Below the pieces are notes generated by a model. It had not been told where the DNA came from and ran no database searches. It worked only from the letters and a program-made list of their open reading frames with translations. Source: Bacteroidales bacterium (GTDB lineage Bacteria; Bacteroidota; Bacteroidia; Bacteroidales; F082). From it: 31,113 nucleotides of DNA. The stretch lies in NCBI GenBank assembly GCA_016285355.1, contig JAEEQP010000046.1, forward strand, positions 1 through 31,113. Reading direction: 5' to 3'. The position numbers were made by a program, and so were the translations under genes. Shown here piece after piece: positions 5,587-13,997 of this stretch (its first letter is position 1; every line of letters begins with the position of its first letter).

Positions 5587-6783
5587 ATGTATAATATGTT
5601 TCAAAGAGCTGAATATCAAATAATAAAGAAAAGACTTGAAGAGCCAAGAAGGTTCATTCAGGTGGTGATGGGACCGCGTCAGGTGGGCAAATCGACCGTG
5701 GTGAGGCAGGTTTTGGCTGATGTTTCACAGCCTTATTCCATGTTTACGGCCGATGCAGTACCGGCAGGCAATCTGTTTTGGATCAGTGAGTGTTGGGAAA
5801 CGGCGCGGCGAAAAATGAAGGTGGAAGGTGCTGAGGAATACATTCTTGTCATCGATGAGGTGCAGAAAATTGATTCGTGGAGCGAGGCCGTCAAAAAGGA
5901 ATGGGATGCCGACACTTTTAACAATATGAACATCAAGGTGGTACTGCTTGGCTCGTCGCGGGTGATGCTCGACTATGGCTTGGCCGACAGCCTGATGGGT
6001 CGCTTTGAACGTATTGTGATGCCGCATTGGTCGTATCCCGAGATGCGTGAGGCTTTTGGCTTTAGCTTGGAGCAATACGTTTATTTCGGTGCTTATCCAG
6101 GCGCTGCGCCTTTGATTGATGACGAGAACCGATGGTTGGAATACATCACAGGCTCCATCATTGAAGCCACCATTAACAAAGACATCTTGCAGGGTGTGAA
6201 GGTGATGAAACCGGCCTTGCTTCGTCAGGCCTTCGAACTGGCTTCTGCCTATTCGGGCATGGAATTGTCGCTGACCAAGATGATGGGCCGGTTGCAAGAC
6301 GCCGGAAATGTGACCACTTTGGCGGTGTATCTCGAACTTTTGGGCGAGGCGGGTCTGGTGCGCACTTTGGGCAAGTATTCCGCCGATGTTGCGCGGAAAC
6401 GAAACAGTGTACCGAAGTATCAGGTTTTCAACAACGCTTTGAAGAACATCTATTGTGGAAAGCGTTTTGGCGAGGCGATTGCGGATTCACGGCTGTGGGG
6501 AAGGTTGTTCGAGTCGGCCATCGGTGCTTATATTATTAATGGTGCCACCGCAGGGAGATACAAAACCTACTATTGGCGCGACAAGTCAGGCCGCGAGGTG
6601 GACTATGTATTGGAGAAAAACGGACAGCTTCTTGCCATTGAGGTGAAAAGCAACACTGACGACAGCAATTCGGGCTTGGGTGAGTTTCGCAAACAGTTCA
6701 AGAATGCGAAAGTCCTCGTTGTCGGCGAAGGAGGCCTCAAGGCAGAGGAATTCTTGCAGATGAAGCCAGAGATGTTGTTTTAG
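5587..6783 (+). CDS. ATP-binding protein, AAA_14 plus DUF4143
   Basis: The 398-aa protein has a Walker A GPRQVGKST (29-37) and a Walker B LVIDEVQ (87-93). Then comes a DUF4143 region that ends in a PD-(D/E)XK-like motif: E309, D339 in REVDYVLE, and E352-V-K354. Such proteins are abundant and highly variable in Bacteroidales. Their function is unsettled, though defence or selfish-element roles have been suggested. ATG at 5587 directly abuts the iteron array; M4 at 5596 is an alternative start. It is on the plus strand, opposite to most of the window, and is bounded by copies of the dispersed repeat. No signal peptide or TM is seen. Confidence 0.9.
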   Translation: MYNMFQRAEYQIIKKRLEEPRRFIQVVMGPRQVGKSTVVRQVLADVSQPYSMFTADAVPAGNLFWISECWETARRKMKVEGAEEYILVIDEVQKIDSWSEAVKKEWDADTFNNMNIKVVLLGSSRVMLDYGLADSLMGRFERIVMPHWSYPEMREAFGFSLEQYVYFGAYPGAAPLIDDENRWLEYITGSIIEATINKDILQGVKVMKPALLRQAFELASAYSGMELSLTKMMGRLQDAGNVTTLAVYLELLGEAGLVRTLGKYSADVARKRNSVPKYQVFNNALKNIYCGKRFGEAIADSRLWGRLFESAIGAYIINGATAGRYKTYYWRDKSGREVDYVLEKNGQLLAIEVKSNTDDSNSGLGEFRKQFKNAKVLVVGEGGLKAEEFLQMKPEMLF

Positions 6784-6787
6784 AAAA

Positions 6788-6826
6788 AATTGCAAACTGC
6801 GCTTTGAAAAAATTTTTGTGAAAAAT
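6788..6826 (+). repeat. Dispersed cassette-boundary repeat, copy D (diverged)
   Basis: ATTGCAAACTGCGCTTTG is close to the hairpin part of copies A and C. The following AAAAAATTTTTGTGAAAA keeps only the outline of the core. It begins five bases after the stop codon of the first AAA/DUF4143 gene. Confidence 0.6.
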
Positions 6827-6839
6827 AACTTGATTTTTC

Positions 6840-6932
6840 AAAAAGTCGCCCCGAAAAGTGTATCTTTGCCGCGAAAAGTCGCCCAGAAAAGTGTATGGAT
6901 TGGCGAAAAAGTCGCCCAGAAAAGTGGCAAAT
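6840..6932 (+). repeat. Three 33-bp iterons upstream of the second AAA/DUF4143 gene
   Basis: AAAAGTCGCC followed by C(C/A)GAAAAGTG starts at 6841, 6874 and 6907, an exact 33-bp spacing or about three helical turns. Copy 1 ends in TATCTTTG (6861-6868), a good -7 box, and copy 2 ends in the weaker TATGGATT, so each unit looks like a duplicated promoter/operator module. The rest of the gap before the start codon at 6969 shows nothing clear. Confidence 0.75.
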
Positions 6933-6968
6933 GATTGATAATCAATACTAAAAAATAACGGTGTTGTT

Positions 6969-8309
6969 ATGTATAAGAGAAAGATAGAAACAGTTCTGTT
7001 GCAATGGAAGTCGAAAAATGGACATAAACCGTTGATTGTCAAGGGTTGCCGACAATGCGGAAAGACGAGTTCGGTTTTGGATTTCGCCCGAAAGAATTAT
7101 GCGCATGTGGTGTATCTCGATTTCCATGAGCATAGGGAATACAAGGCCTTCTTTGCGGGCGCGCTTGATGTGGACACTTTGACGCTCAATATTTCAGTGG
7201 GTGTCCCCGACGCGAGGTTTGTTCCCAACCAAACCTGCCTCGTGCTTGACGAAATCCAAGACTGCCCCAATGCCCGCGCTTCGCTCAAGTTTTTCAAGTT
7301 GGACGGGCGTTACGATGTGATTTGCACTGGTTCGCTGTTGGGCGTGAATGGTTATAAAACCAAGGAAGAACAAGAGGAAGAAGCGGTGGCGTCCATTCCC
7401 GTGGGCTTTGAGCAGGTGGTTACCATGTTTCCGATGGACTTCGAAGAATGGCTTTGGGCTAACGGTGTTGAAACACAACATATTGATTATCTGCGAGATT
7501 GCTTGGAAAAGGAAATCCCTGTGAATGAGGCTTTCCACCAAAGGATGCATCAGTTGCTTTTGCGTTATGTGGTGGTGGGCGGTATGCCGGAGGCCGTTTC
7601 CTCTTTTTTCGAAACCAACAATATGGGTGATGTTTGGGAGGTTCAACATGGCATAGTTGAGACCTACAAAGCGGACATGCTGAAATATGCGCTTCAGGAA
7701 GACAAGTCACGCATCCGCGAGTGCTTTGAGTCGATTCCGGCGCAGTTGGCGAAGGAAAACAAGAAGTTCCAGTATGCCATCGTGCGCAAGGGTGCCCGCT
7801 CGCGCGACTACCAAGGCAGCCTGCAATGGATTGAGGATGCGGGCATCGTTCATCGCTGCCACAACACCACGATTACCGAACTGCCTTTGTCGGGCAATGC
7901 CATCCCTGACATATTCAAGGTGTATTTGGCCGATATTGGGCTGTTGGTCAGTATGTTGGAAGAAGGCACGGCATGGAGTATCCTCCAAGGCAATTTGAAG
8001 GGTTACAAAGGTGCCATTTTCGAGAGCCTTGCCGCCGACATTTTTGGCAAGATGGGCCGCAAACTCTATTATTTCCAAAAGGAAGGCGGTTTGGAGTTGG
8101 ATTTTCTGATTCGTTATAAGGGAGAGTGTGTTCCCGTTGAATGCAAGGCCACGACGGGCAACGCCAAGTCAATGAAGACCGTGCTGAAATATCCCGAGCA
8201 TTATCATGTCTTTCACGGGATAAAGTTGGGCGACTACAACATAGGCCGCGAAGGAGCTTTGCTCACCATGCCTTTTTATTTGGCTTTTTTACTTACGGAA
8301 GTGGCTTGA
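6969..8309 (+). CDS. Second ATP-binding protein, AAA_14 plus DUF4143
   Basis: The 446-aa protein has a Walker A GCRQCGKT (26-33) and a Walker B LVLDEIQ (91-97). Its C-terminal nuclease-like motif is E352, D378 in GLELDFLI, and E391-C-K393. It belongs to the same broad family as its upstream neighbour, but the two sequences are clearly different, so this is not a recent tandem duplication. The gene is preceded by 33-bp iterons and followed by copy C of the boundary repeat. It is presumably cytosolic. Its role is unknown. The matching position of iterons in front of both ATPases suggests that each controls its own expression. Confidence 0.9.
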   Translation: MYKRKIETVLLQWKSKNGHKPLIVKGCRQCGKTSSVLDFARKNYAHVVYLDFHEHREYKAFFAGALDVDTLTLNISVGVPDARFVPNQTCLVLDEIQDCPNARASLKFFKLDGRYDVICTGSLLGVNGYKTKEEQEEEAVASIPVGFEQVVTMFPMDFEEWLWANGVETQHIDYLRDCLEKEIPVNEAFHQRMHQLLLRYVVVGGMPEAVSSFFETNNMGDVWEVQHGIVETYKADMLKYALQEDKSRIRECFESIPAQLAKENKKFQYAIVRKGARSRDYQGSLQWIEDAGIVHRCHNTTITELPLSGNAIPDIFKVYLADIGLLVSMLEEGTAWSILQGNLKGYKGAIFESLAADIFGKMGRKLYYFQKEGGLELDFLIRYKGECVPVECKATTGNAKSMKTVLKYPEHYHVFHGIKLGDYNIGREGALLTMPFYLAFLLTEVA

Positions 8310-8340
8310 AATGCTACACCAGTTCTAAAACCAACTTTAG

Positions 8341-8396
8341 ATTGCAAACTGCACTTTGCAAAAATCGGGGAAAATTGTCGGGTGGAAGTGGAGAAA
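8341..8396 (+). repeat. Dispersed cassette-boundary repeat, copy C
   Basis: Over about 52 bp this copy differs from copy A at two positions (CGGGG for CGGTG, and GGAAG for GGAGG). It carries the complete TTGCAAA/TTTGCAA hairpin. It closes the cassette-like region and lies between the 3' ends of two convergent genes. Confidence 0.8.
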
Positions 8397-8406
8397 ACGG
8401 TAAAAA

Positions 8407-8664
8407 CTACAAACCCATAGAGACTTTCATTGCATTAAACCAAGATTCTCTAATAGAAATCTCGTGATCCTTTTGCTCTCGTGTCAAATTTGGATTACTT
8501 TCAATATTGCGTTTCATTTGCGCTTTGAAAAACTCCATTGTTTCTCTTGCTTGGTCTTTAGTGATGAATCGGCCGCCAAACATGTTGTATAGGAACTCTG
8601 CGAATCCTTGTGAATGTGCAGCCATTTCTAATTGATGCATTAATGCTTTTTCGTTGTCGTTCAT
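8407..8664 (-). CDS. 85-aa protein of unknown function
   Basis: I do not recognise this protein. It is hydrophilic and probably all-helical, with a charged stretch ending in REQKDHEISIRESWFNAM. There is no signal peptide or membrane segment. The start lies 39 bp downstream of the HEPN-like gene on the same strand, so it is likely the last gene of that operon. The frame and start look sound and the composition is coding-like. Confidence 0.6.
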   Translation of the reverse strand: MNDNEKALMHQLEMAAHSQGFAEFLYNMFGGRFITKDQARETMEFFKAQMKRNIESNPNLTREQKDHEISIRESWFNAMKVSMGL

Positions 8665-8703
8665 GTTTAGATCCCTTTAAAACTATTTGATGTAATATGA
8701 TAC

Positions 8704-9711
8704 CTATTGTTTTTTCTTTTCTGAGTATCTTAACCAACTGTCAAGTGAAATCCTAAACAATTGAAGAGTTTCTAGTCTCATCAACCAATCATTATAACTC
8801 TTTTCTTCATTGTTCTCATCGAATGATAATTCATAATCGCCGAGGAATAGTTTGCCCGAATGTGTTATTCTGCTACGCAAGTTGTATATATCCTTGTACT
8901 TTTTCTGAGACTTTGCACTACCAGCAACAAATTTTGATAAGAAACCGACAAACTTTTGATTAATACTAAAAATTGGGCGGTTGCACTGAGGGCAAATCTC
9001 GGGTGAAGAATCATCTTCTAATCCAACAAGACCTTCAATAGCAGAAATATAAGATAGAAAAGACAAACTTCGTTTATTGGAGGATATATCCATCCCATCA
9101 CATGCGAGATAAATGCAGGAATTCACTTTTTTTCTTGTTTCCGAAGAAAGGTTGTAATAGTTATGTAGAGCGGTATATAAGGTGTTCGGAAAGTGCACTT
9201 CATGCCTGTAATCATCAATAGGATTGTCAATAAAGTACTCATGCATCTGTGCTTCTTCAAAGGATGCGGTAGGTTTGAAATCCGTGAATTGTTCTATTTT
9301 CAAGTCATCTTTCAATCCTTTATAGGAATACACACCTATAAACAAACAACTCTCTTGACTGTTCAACTTTTGTCTTTCTTCTTCGGTCATAGCCAATTTG
9401 TTAGGCATTTTAATACCCCATCCAATCATCGATGTATCGTAATGGAAAAATCTATGATTTGTTAAACAAGATAGAAGATTAAGTATCTCTTTTTCTGCAT
9501 TGTGTTTAATTGAAAGAAGTGTAAAAATGTCTGTTGGTTCATTGTTTTGATAGTCAATCGTGTACTCGAGAAACAAAGGAAAATGACGAGCTGCAGGGCT
9601 TTGCGGCTTTCCTCGCAAATCAATAGGTAAGACTTGAAACTTGTCTTCAAATCTAAAACTGGTTTTCAAAACTGAATTTGAAAATACAAGTGCTTTATAA
9701 TACTTTTTCAT
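8704..9711 (-). CDS. ApeA-like HEPN-domain protein, putative abortive-infection factor
   Basis: This 335-aa protein is poorly conserved at its N-terminus. Its C-terminus looks like an ApeA-type HEPN domain: a helical segment FLSYISAIEGLVGLE (218-232), a CPQC knuckle (240-243), and YNLRSRITHSGKLF (276-289) holding R279-x4-H284, the catalytic signature of HEPN ribonucleases. HEPN proteins of this sort often act as anti-phage RNA-cutting effectors. The gene begins 14 bp after the stop of the methyltransferase-like/LRR gene, so the two are probably co-transcribed. It is AT-rich compared with the flanking regions. The HEPN motif is seen directly; the defence role is inference. Confidence 0.6.
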   Translation of the reverse strand: MKKYYKALVFSNSVLKTSFRFEDKFQVLPIDLRGKPQSPAARHFPLFLEYTIDYQNNEPTDIFTLLSIKHNAEKEILNLLSCLTNHRFFHYDTSMIGWGIKMPNKLAMTEEERQKLNSQESCLFIGVYSYKGLKDDLKIEQFTDFKPTASFEEAQMHEYFIDNPIDDYRHEVHFPNTLYTALHNYYNLSSETRKKVNSCIYLACDGMDISSNKRSLSFLSYISAIEGLVGLEDDSSPEICPQCNRPIFSINQKFVGFLSKFVAGSAKSQKKYKDIYNLRSRITHSGKLFLGDYELSFDENNEEKSYNDWLMRLETLQLFRISLDSWLRYSEKKKQ

Positions 9712-9725
9712 TTGCCTGTTTGGTT

Positions 9726-11561
9726 TTATTGTTCAATAAGTTTATCCCACCATTCTTTATCAAGCATAAAAACATCTTTGAATCTTTTAATTGTGCCTTT
9801 AGGAATAATGATTTTCCTTAACGAAGAACAACCGCGAAAGGCAAACAACCCTATTCTTGTTGCAGGGTTTGTTATTGTTATTTCCCGCAATGACGAGCAA
9901 TTGTTAAAAGTCCAATCTTCAATATATGTTTCACTAACTGGAATTGTTATTTGCAATAATGAAGTGCATTCCGAAAAAGCAGAAGAGCCTATATGAATAA
10001 CAGAATCAGGAATAACAATATGTTGTAATGATGAGCATTCTTCAAATGTATTTTTTTCAATCATTGTAACACTATCAGGAATAATGATTTGCTGCAATGA
10101 TGAACATCCTAAGAATGCAGAGTGTCCTATTCTATTTACAGAATTAGGAATAATGATTTGCTGCAAAGAAGTGCATTCATTAAAAGCAAGCGCTGGAATA
10201 TTACTAATGGAATGGGGGATGACAAACTCCTTTAATGACGAGCATCTATAAAATGCGAACTCCCCAATAGTTGTTACAGAATCAGGGATTGTAATATTCC
10301 TCAATGAAGAGCATCCATGAAATGCTCCATTCCCAATTTTTTTAATAGAATCAGGAATCAAAATCTGTTGTAAAGAAGAGCATTCACTAAAAGTACGTGC
10401 CGCAATACTTGTTACGGAATTGGGAATAACTATCTCTTTCAAACTAGTACAGCCTTCAAAGGCAAAAGCCCCAATAATTGTTACGGAATTGGGTATTATT
10501 ATTTCTGTCAATGATGTACATCCTCTAAATGCTCCTTTTCCTATAATTCGTACTGAATTTGGAATGAAGATTTTTTTCAATAATTTATTTGAATCGTGGT
10601 AATCTCCAAATGTATTGTCACATATCACTTTTGTTCCGTTTTTTATTGTGTATGTGTCTAACTCGTAATTCTTGCATTTTAACAACCGTTTTCCGCTTTT
10701 ACTATACACAACCCCATACTCATCTTCAACACCGTTTTCCATATTTTCATCTGTTGCCTCCGTTGATATATCTTTGTCAGTAAAATACCCATTAGAAAAA
10801 CATAGTATTTGCGCAGTCCATTCCTTCTCTTTACTAATTTCGTTTTTTTCGAATGTTTTAAAGCAACTCTCTTCTCCATCTATTAGTGAAAAGAATTCTT
10901 TAGTTCTTTCGTCTTTGACTAAATATTTAAAATATGGCCCCACACAAACAAATTGGTTGTAACCATTTATTCCTTTAATCAAATCAGCAAATCTCTCTAA
11001 ATCAAAATCCAAAATGTCCAAGACATTGGAAAGGATATGCAGAGTCGGAACATGTACACCACAATAAAGGTCGTCATCGTTTAACTCATCAAAGGTTTTA
11101 TTTACTGTTTTAATTTTTGCATCCGGGAAGAACACTGAAGCATGAAGCGCAGCGCGTTTCAAACACATCTCGGAAGGCTCTATCAAATTGACGCACCTTA
11201 CCCTTTGAAAACACCCATAGTGATGAAGGAAATCCGCGTAGCACATTGTGCCTATGGCTTGCCCGCAGCCGTAGTCTATTATATTAATTTCAGGTTGAAT
11301 AAAAAACTCTCTGGGCAAATGATTGAAAGCATAATTCAACTTGGCTTGGTGCATCGGGCCGAAAGCATAAAGATAGGTCACCATTTGTGGCTCAGAATCC
11401 AGAATGTCAATGCCTCGGTTCAATGCCTCATAAAGTTCATCTTGCAGTGGCTTGGGCAATTCGCGCATGAATTTGATGGCCAAATCCCGAACCTTGTCAA
11501 AGGTCGGATTGTCCATGTATTTCAGCTTATAGGCGTAGTTGGTGTTTTGCTCTATTGTCAT
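9726..11561 (-). CDS. Methyltransferase-like domain fused to BspA-type LRR_5 repeats
   Basis: The start chosen at 11561 gives 611 aa; an upstream ATG at 11588 adds nine residues but overlaps the 52-aa ORF. Numbering from the upstream ATG, residues about 90-270 resemble a class I SAM-dependent methyltransferase: IIDYGCGQAIGT (103-114) is motif I, and LIEPSE (135-140) gives the acidic end of strand 2. From about residue 345 come eleven consecutive 23-residue LRR_5 repeats of the pattern IxIPxSVxxIGxxAFxxCxSL, closed by the tail EWWDKLIEQ. There is no signal peptide, unlike secreted BspA proteins, so the repeats probably act inside the cell as a binding surface. It lies between a nuclease and a HEPN protein. 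Confidence 0.75.
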   Translation of the reverse strand: MTIEQNTNYAYKLKYMDNPTFDKVRDLAIKFMRELPKPLQDELYEALNRGIDILDSEPQMVTYLYAFGPMHQAKLNYAFNHLPREFFIQPEINIIDYGCGQAIGTMCYADFLHHYGCFQRVRCVNLIEPSEMCLKRAALHASVFFPDAKIKTVNKTFDELNDDDLYCGVHVPTLHILSNVLDILDFDLERFADLIKGINGYNQFVCVGPYFKYLVKDERTKEFFSLIDGEESCFKTFEKNEISKEKEWTAQILCFSNGYFTDKDISTEATDENMENGVEDEYGVVYSKSGKRLLKCKNYELDTYTIKNGTKVICDNTFGDYHDSNKLLKKIFIPNSVRIIGKGAFRGCTSLTEIIIPNSVTIIGAFAFEGCTSLKEIVIPNSVTSIAARTFSECSSLQQILIPDSIKKIGNGAFHGCSSLRNITIPDSVTTIGEFAFYRCSSLKEFVIPHSISNIPALAFNECTSLQQIIIPNSVNRIGHSAFLGCSSLQQIIIPDSVTMIEKNTFEECSSLQHIVIPDSVIHIGSSAFSECTSLLQITIPVSETYIEDWTFNNCSSLREITITNPATRIGLFAFRGCSSLRKIIIPKGTIKRFKDVFMLDKEWWDKLIEQ

Positions 11562-11574
11562 AATGGTTTCTTGA

Positions 11575-11733
11575 TTAATTCTTTTCAACTTTCAAATCGG
11601 CAACTATAGCTGCCGAATTTGCATCTATTTGATTTTCTATATCTTGTAATTCGTCAATCATGATTGCCGAATTTTCGTCGGTCATGACCGATGAATTTGT
11701 TTTTCCAGTTATCATTTCTGCAAGCGAATTCAT
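11575..11733 (-). CDS. 52-aa ORF with internal NS-x-x-M-x-D-E repeats
   Basis: The ATG at 11733 shares ATGA with the stop of the upstream nuclease gene, a classic coupled start. The ORF runs to TAA at 11577-11575. It has three related segments, NSSVMTDE, NSAIMIDE and NSAAIVAD, encoded by DNA palindromes. The protein is acidic and has no known family. It could be a genuine small partner of the nuclease, or the frame may be open only because of the palindromic repeats. Confidence 0.45.
   Translation of the reverse strand: MNSLAEMITGKTNSSVMTDENSAIMIDELQDIENQIDANSAAIVADLKVEKN
11597..11691. repeat. Three palindromes of the TCG-n-CGA type
   Basis: TCGGCAACTATAGCTGCCGA (11597-11616), TCGTCAATCATGATTGCCGA (11651-11670) and TCGGTCATGACCGA (11678-11691) are near-perfect or perfect palindromes. 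Each is followed by ATTT or by a one-base variant of it. They lie inside the 52-aa ORF. Confidence 0.7.
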
Positions 11734-12872
11734 TTGTCTTTCAATTCGCGTTCAATTTCCTCAATGCTGGGCAAGGTGCTTTTGAACTCGGCAGGATAAA
11801 TCTTTGAAAGTTCATATTCTGAAATGCCTAATGGTTGGTTGTAGCCTTCCAAAGCATATCTAGCCAGCACATTGTCTTTGCTTTTGCAGATGAGCAGTCC
11901 TACCGTCGGATTGTCACCTTCACGGCGCAACAGATGATTGGCACTGGAAACATATCCGCTCAGTTGCCCAAGAAAGGCATTGTCAAACTTGGTTGTCTTT
12001 ACCTCCACTATCACATAGCAGTGCAAATAGGTGTTGTAGAAAAGCATGTCGCAAAACAATTCCGTTTCACCTACCAGCATACGGTGTTCGCGCCCCATAT
12101 ATGCAAAGCCGTTCCCCATCTCAAGCAGAAAACGCTCAACATTTGTGACCAATTCGTCTTTTAGTTCCTTCTCGTTAAATCTTTCGGTGAGTTGCACAAA
12201 ATCAAAGCAATAGGGGTCTTTGAGCAATTGTTGGGCCAAGTCGCCATGTGCATCGGGCAGCGTCATTTCGAAATTGGTGATGGCTTTGCCTTGTCTTTCA
12301 AACAGGTCTGAGTCAAGAAAATTGAGCAACACGGAACGGGACCAATTGTATTTGATGGTCTGCTGGACATAAAACAAGGCTTTCTCTGGTTGTCCCATCA
12401 ACTTGTCTATGATGAGTTTGTGGTGTCCCCACGGTACACAGCAAATTTGTGTTACAAGCGGTGACAATATCTCATTTTCATATTGGTAATGAATTGATTT
12501 TGAGACACCCCCAACTTGAGGGTGTTCGCTATCAGACATTCCATTTTCCCAAGCACCCCCAACTTGAGGGTGTTCGTTTGTCGTCATGGAATATAACAGA
12601 TAGAACCTTCGGGTGTATTGTAGATTTGTAATCGAAAAACCTTTTACACCAGGCAATGCAGTTTGCAAATCATGGCTCAAGTTTTCCCAAAAGTTTTCCT
12701 TCCAACGTTCCTCTGCTTTCAGCTTCACAATATCTCGTCCCAGTTCCCAATAAAATCGGATGAGTTCGCTGTTTACCTTGACAGCAGCCTTGATTTGACT
12801 TTGCCTGAATCGCAAACTTAGACTTTTGATCCATTCAGCATAGTTTGTGTCCGTTTTGATTAGATTGCTCAT
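11730..12872 (-). CDS. YhcG/DUF1016-family PD-(D/E)XK nuclease
   Basis: The 380-aa protein has the DUF1016 N-terminal region (about 10-95: LIRFYWELGRDIV, GFSITNLQYTRRFY) and the C-terminal nuclease domain (about 220-355). Catalytic positions are D275 in LFCDMLFY and E290-V-K292 in YVIVEVKT. FLLEMGNGFAYMGREHR and PWGHH are also family hallmarks. YhcG-like proteins are PD-(D/E)XK nucleases often linked with mobile or defence genes. The segment between the two domains (about 98-130) carries two EHPQVGG repeats encoded by a 48-bp-spaced palindromic DNA repeat. The gene starts 30 bp after the DUF1848 gene and overlaps the next ORF by 4 bp, so it appears to be part of one operon. Confidence 0.85.
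   Translation of the reverse strand: MSNLIKTDTNYAEWIKSLSLRFRQSQIKAAVKVNSELIRFYWELGRDIVKLKAEERWKENFWENLSHDLQTALPGVKGFSITNLQYTRRFYLLYSMTTNEHPQVGGAWENGMSDSEHPQVGGVSKSIHYQYENEILSPLVTQICCVPWGHHKLIIDKLMGQPEKALFYVQQTIKYNWSRSVLLNFLDSDLFERQGKAITNFEMTLPDAHGDLAQQLLKDPYCFDFVQLTERFNEKELKDELVTNVERFLLEMGNGFAYMGREHRMLVGETELFCDMLFYNTYLHCYVIVEVKTTKFDNAFLGQLSGYVSSANHLLRREGDNPTVGLLICKSKDNVLARYALEGYNQPLGISEYELSKIYPAEFKSTLPSIEEIERELKDK
12506..12576. repeat. In-frame palindromic repeat inside the YhcG-like gene
   Basis: Two identical 23-bp copies start at 12506 and 12554, 48 bp apart. Each holds CACCCCCAACTTGAGGGTG, a nearly perfect palindrome. Because 48 is a multiple of three, copy-number change would keep the reading frame. 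The encoded motif is EHPQVGG. Confidence 0.8.
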
Positions 12873-12902
12873 TTCTTGTCGGGTTTGTATTGTGTAAATA
12901 AG

Positions 12903-13967
12903 TTAGTTTCCTATAATCGTTTCTCCCAACGGATTCATTTTGTGTTTATTATAATTCTCTTGGGCTTTTTCCTTGCTCGCATTGGCATAGCAATACTCGC
13001 ACAAATGCGGGCAGGTGTTGTACTCGCCGATGTCCTTGCTCACCATGCAGCCGCAGAACTGCCGCTGGCCCTTGTCGCGGTTGTCCTTTTTCTTTAAGGC
13101 GTATTGCGTTTCGCTGAGCATCATAGCATTGGCGGGAATCGGTTCCGTGCCAAACAAGGAGTTTTCAATGGTTTTTATCTCCACACCGAGGAAGTCCATC
13201 AAAGCCTTGTCGTGGTGTGCAAAGCGAATCATCAATTCATCATCCACGCAGCGGTTGTGCAGGATGCCGTATGGCGCAAGGTCAATCTTCTCGCCGCAGG
13301 TGGCCAACTGGTAGTGCCATTTCTGGTTGAGCTCAGAAAGCCTTTGGGCAAACTCTTCCATCTGGGCGGTCGTCCATTCCGCATAGTTCACATGGCTTTT
13401 CTCAAGGTTGGCTTTCACCTTTTTATATAAGGCGATGTCGGCATAGCTGAAAACGAGTTTCTCCGTGTAGTCCAAAAGTTGGTCGCCGATGTTTTCCACT
13501 TTCCTCAACAAGTCGTCCAAACCGATTTGGTCGGTCAGGATCAGCGGGTCGAAACGCCAAATCACACGGCCTTTGCCTAACTTGTCCACCAACCTTTTGA
13601 AGGTGTCTATTCTTTCCTCCAAAGCTGGCACACCTTTTTCCAAGCCTTCTTTCACATAGTCGTTCAGTGTGTATTGGATGTAGCAGCCGATGTTTTTTTC
13701 CTTCAGTTCGTCCAAATGCTCAAGCAACGGCTTCGGGTTCTTCGACCAAAACACGATGAAGCGACATTTCTCGTACGAGACGAAACTTCTCACACCATTG
13801 AAGGGATTGGTCCAGGCAGAATAGCCCACCTTCAGCCGATGGAAGAACCAGTCGGCATAGAAAGCGGGTATGTCCGTGCTGCGGCTTGCAGAAATGATAA
13901 TTGGAACCTGAGCCTCAGCTGTCATGCCGTTATCTCGCTGAATCTGTGTTTTTTGCCATTGGGCCAT
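12903..13967 (-). CDS. DUF1848 family protein with C-terminal cysteine cluster
   Basis: The protein is 354 aa from the ATG at 13967. The first ATG at 14000 would overlap the -7 box, so the internal start is preferred. IIISASRSTDIPAFYADWF, FWSKNPKP and GRVIWRFDPL are typical of DUF1848. Near the C-terminus, CGC and then CPHLCEYCYAN form a cysteine cluster reminiscent of radical-SAM Fe-S binding motifs, so an iron-sulfur cluster is plausible. No reaction is established to my knowledge. It is the first gene of a minus-strand train leading into the nuclease and HEPN genes. Confidence 0.85.
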   Translation of the reverse strand: MAQWQKTQIQRDNGMTAEAQVPIIISASRSTDIPAFYADWFFHRLKVGYSAWTNPFNGVRSFVSYEKCRFIVFWSKNPKPLLEHLDELKEKNIGCYIQYTLNDYVKEGLEKGVPALEERIDTFKRLVDKLGKGRVIWRFDPLILTDQIGLDDLLRKVENIGDQLLDYTEKLVFSYADIALYKKVKANLEKSHVNYAEWTTAQMEEFAQRLSELNQKWHYQLATCGEKIDLAPYGILHNRCVDDELMIRFAHHDKALMDFLGVEIKTIENSLFGTEPIPANAMMLSETQYALKKKDNRDKGQRQFCGCMVSKDIGEYNTCPHLCEYCYANASKEKAQENYNKHKMNPLGETIIGN

Positions 13968-13997
13968 GTTGGTGTTTTGAGGATTGGAAGTTAAATG

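Noticed and set aside
5535..6932. Possible CRISPR from short regular repeats
   Set aside because: Two or three copies only, with conserved rather than unique spacers and promoter boxes between; no cas gene.
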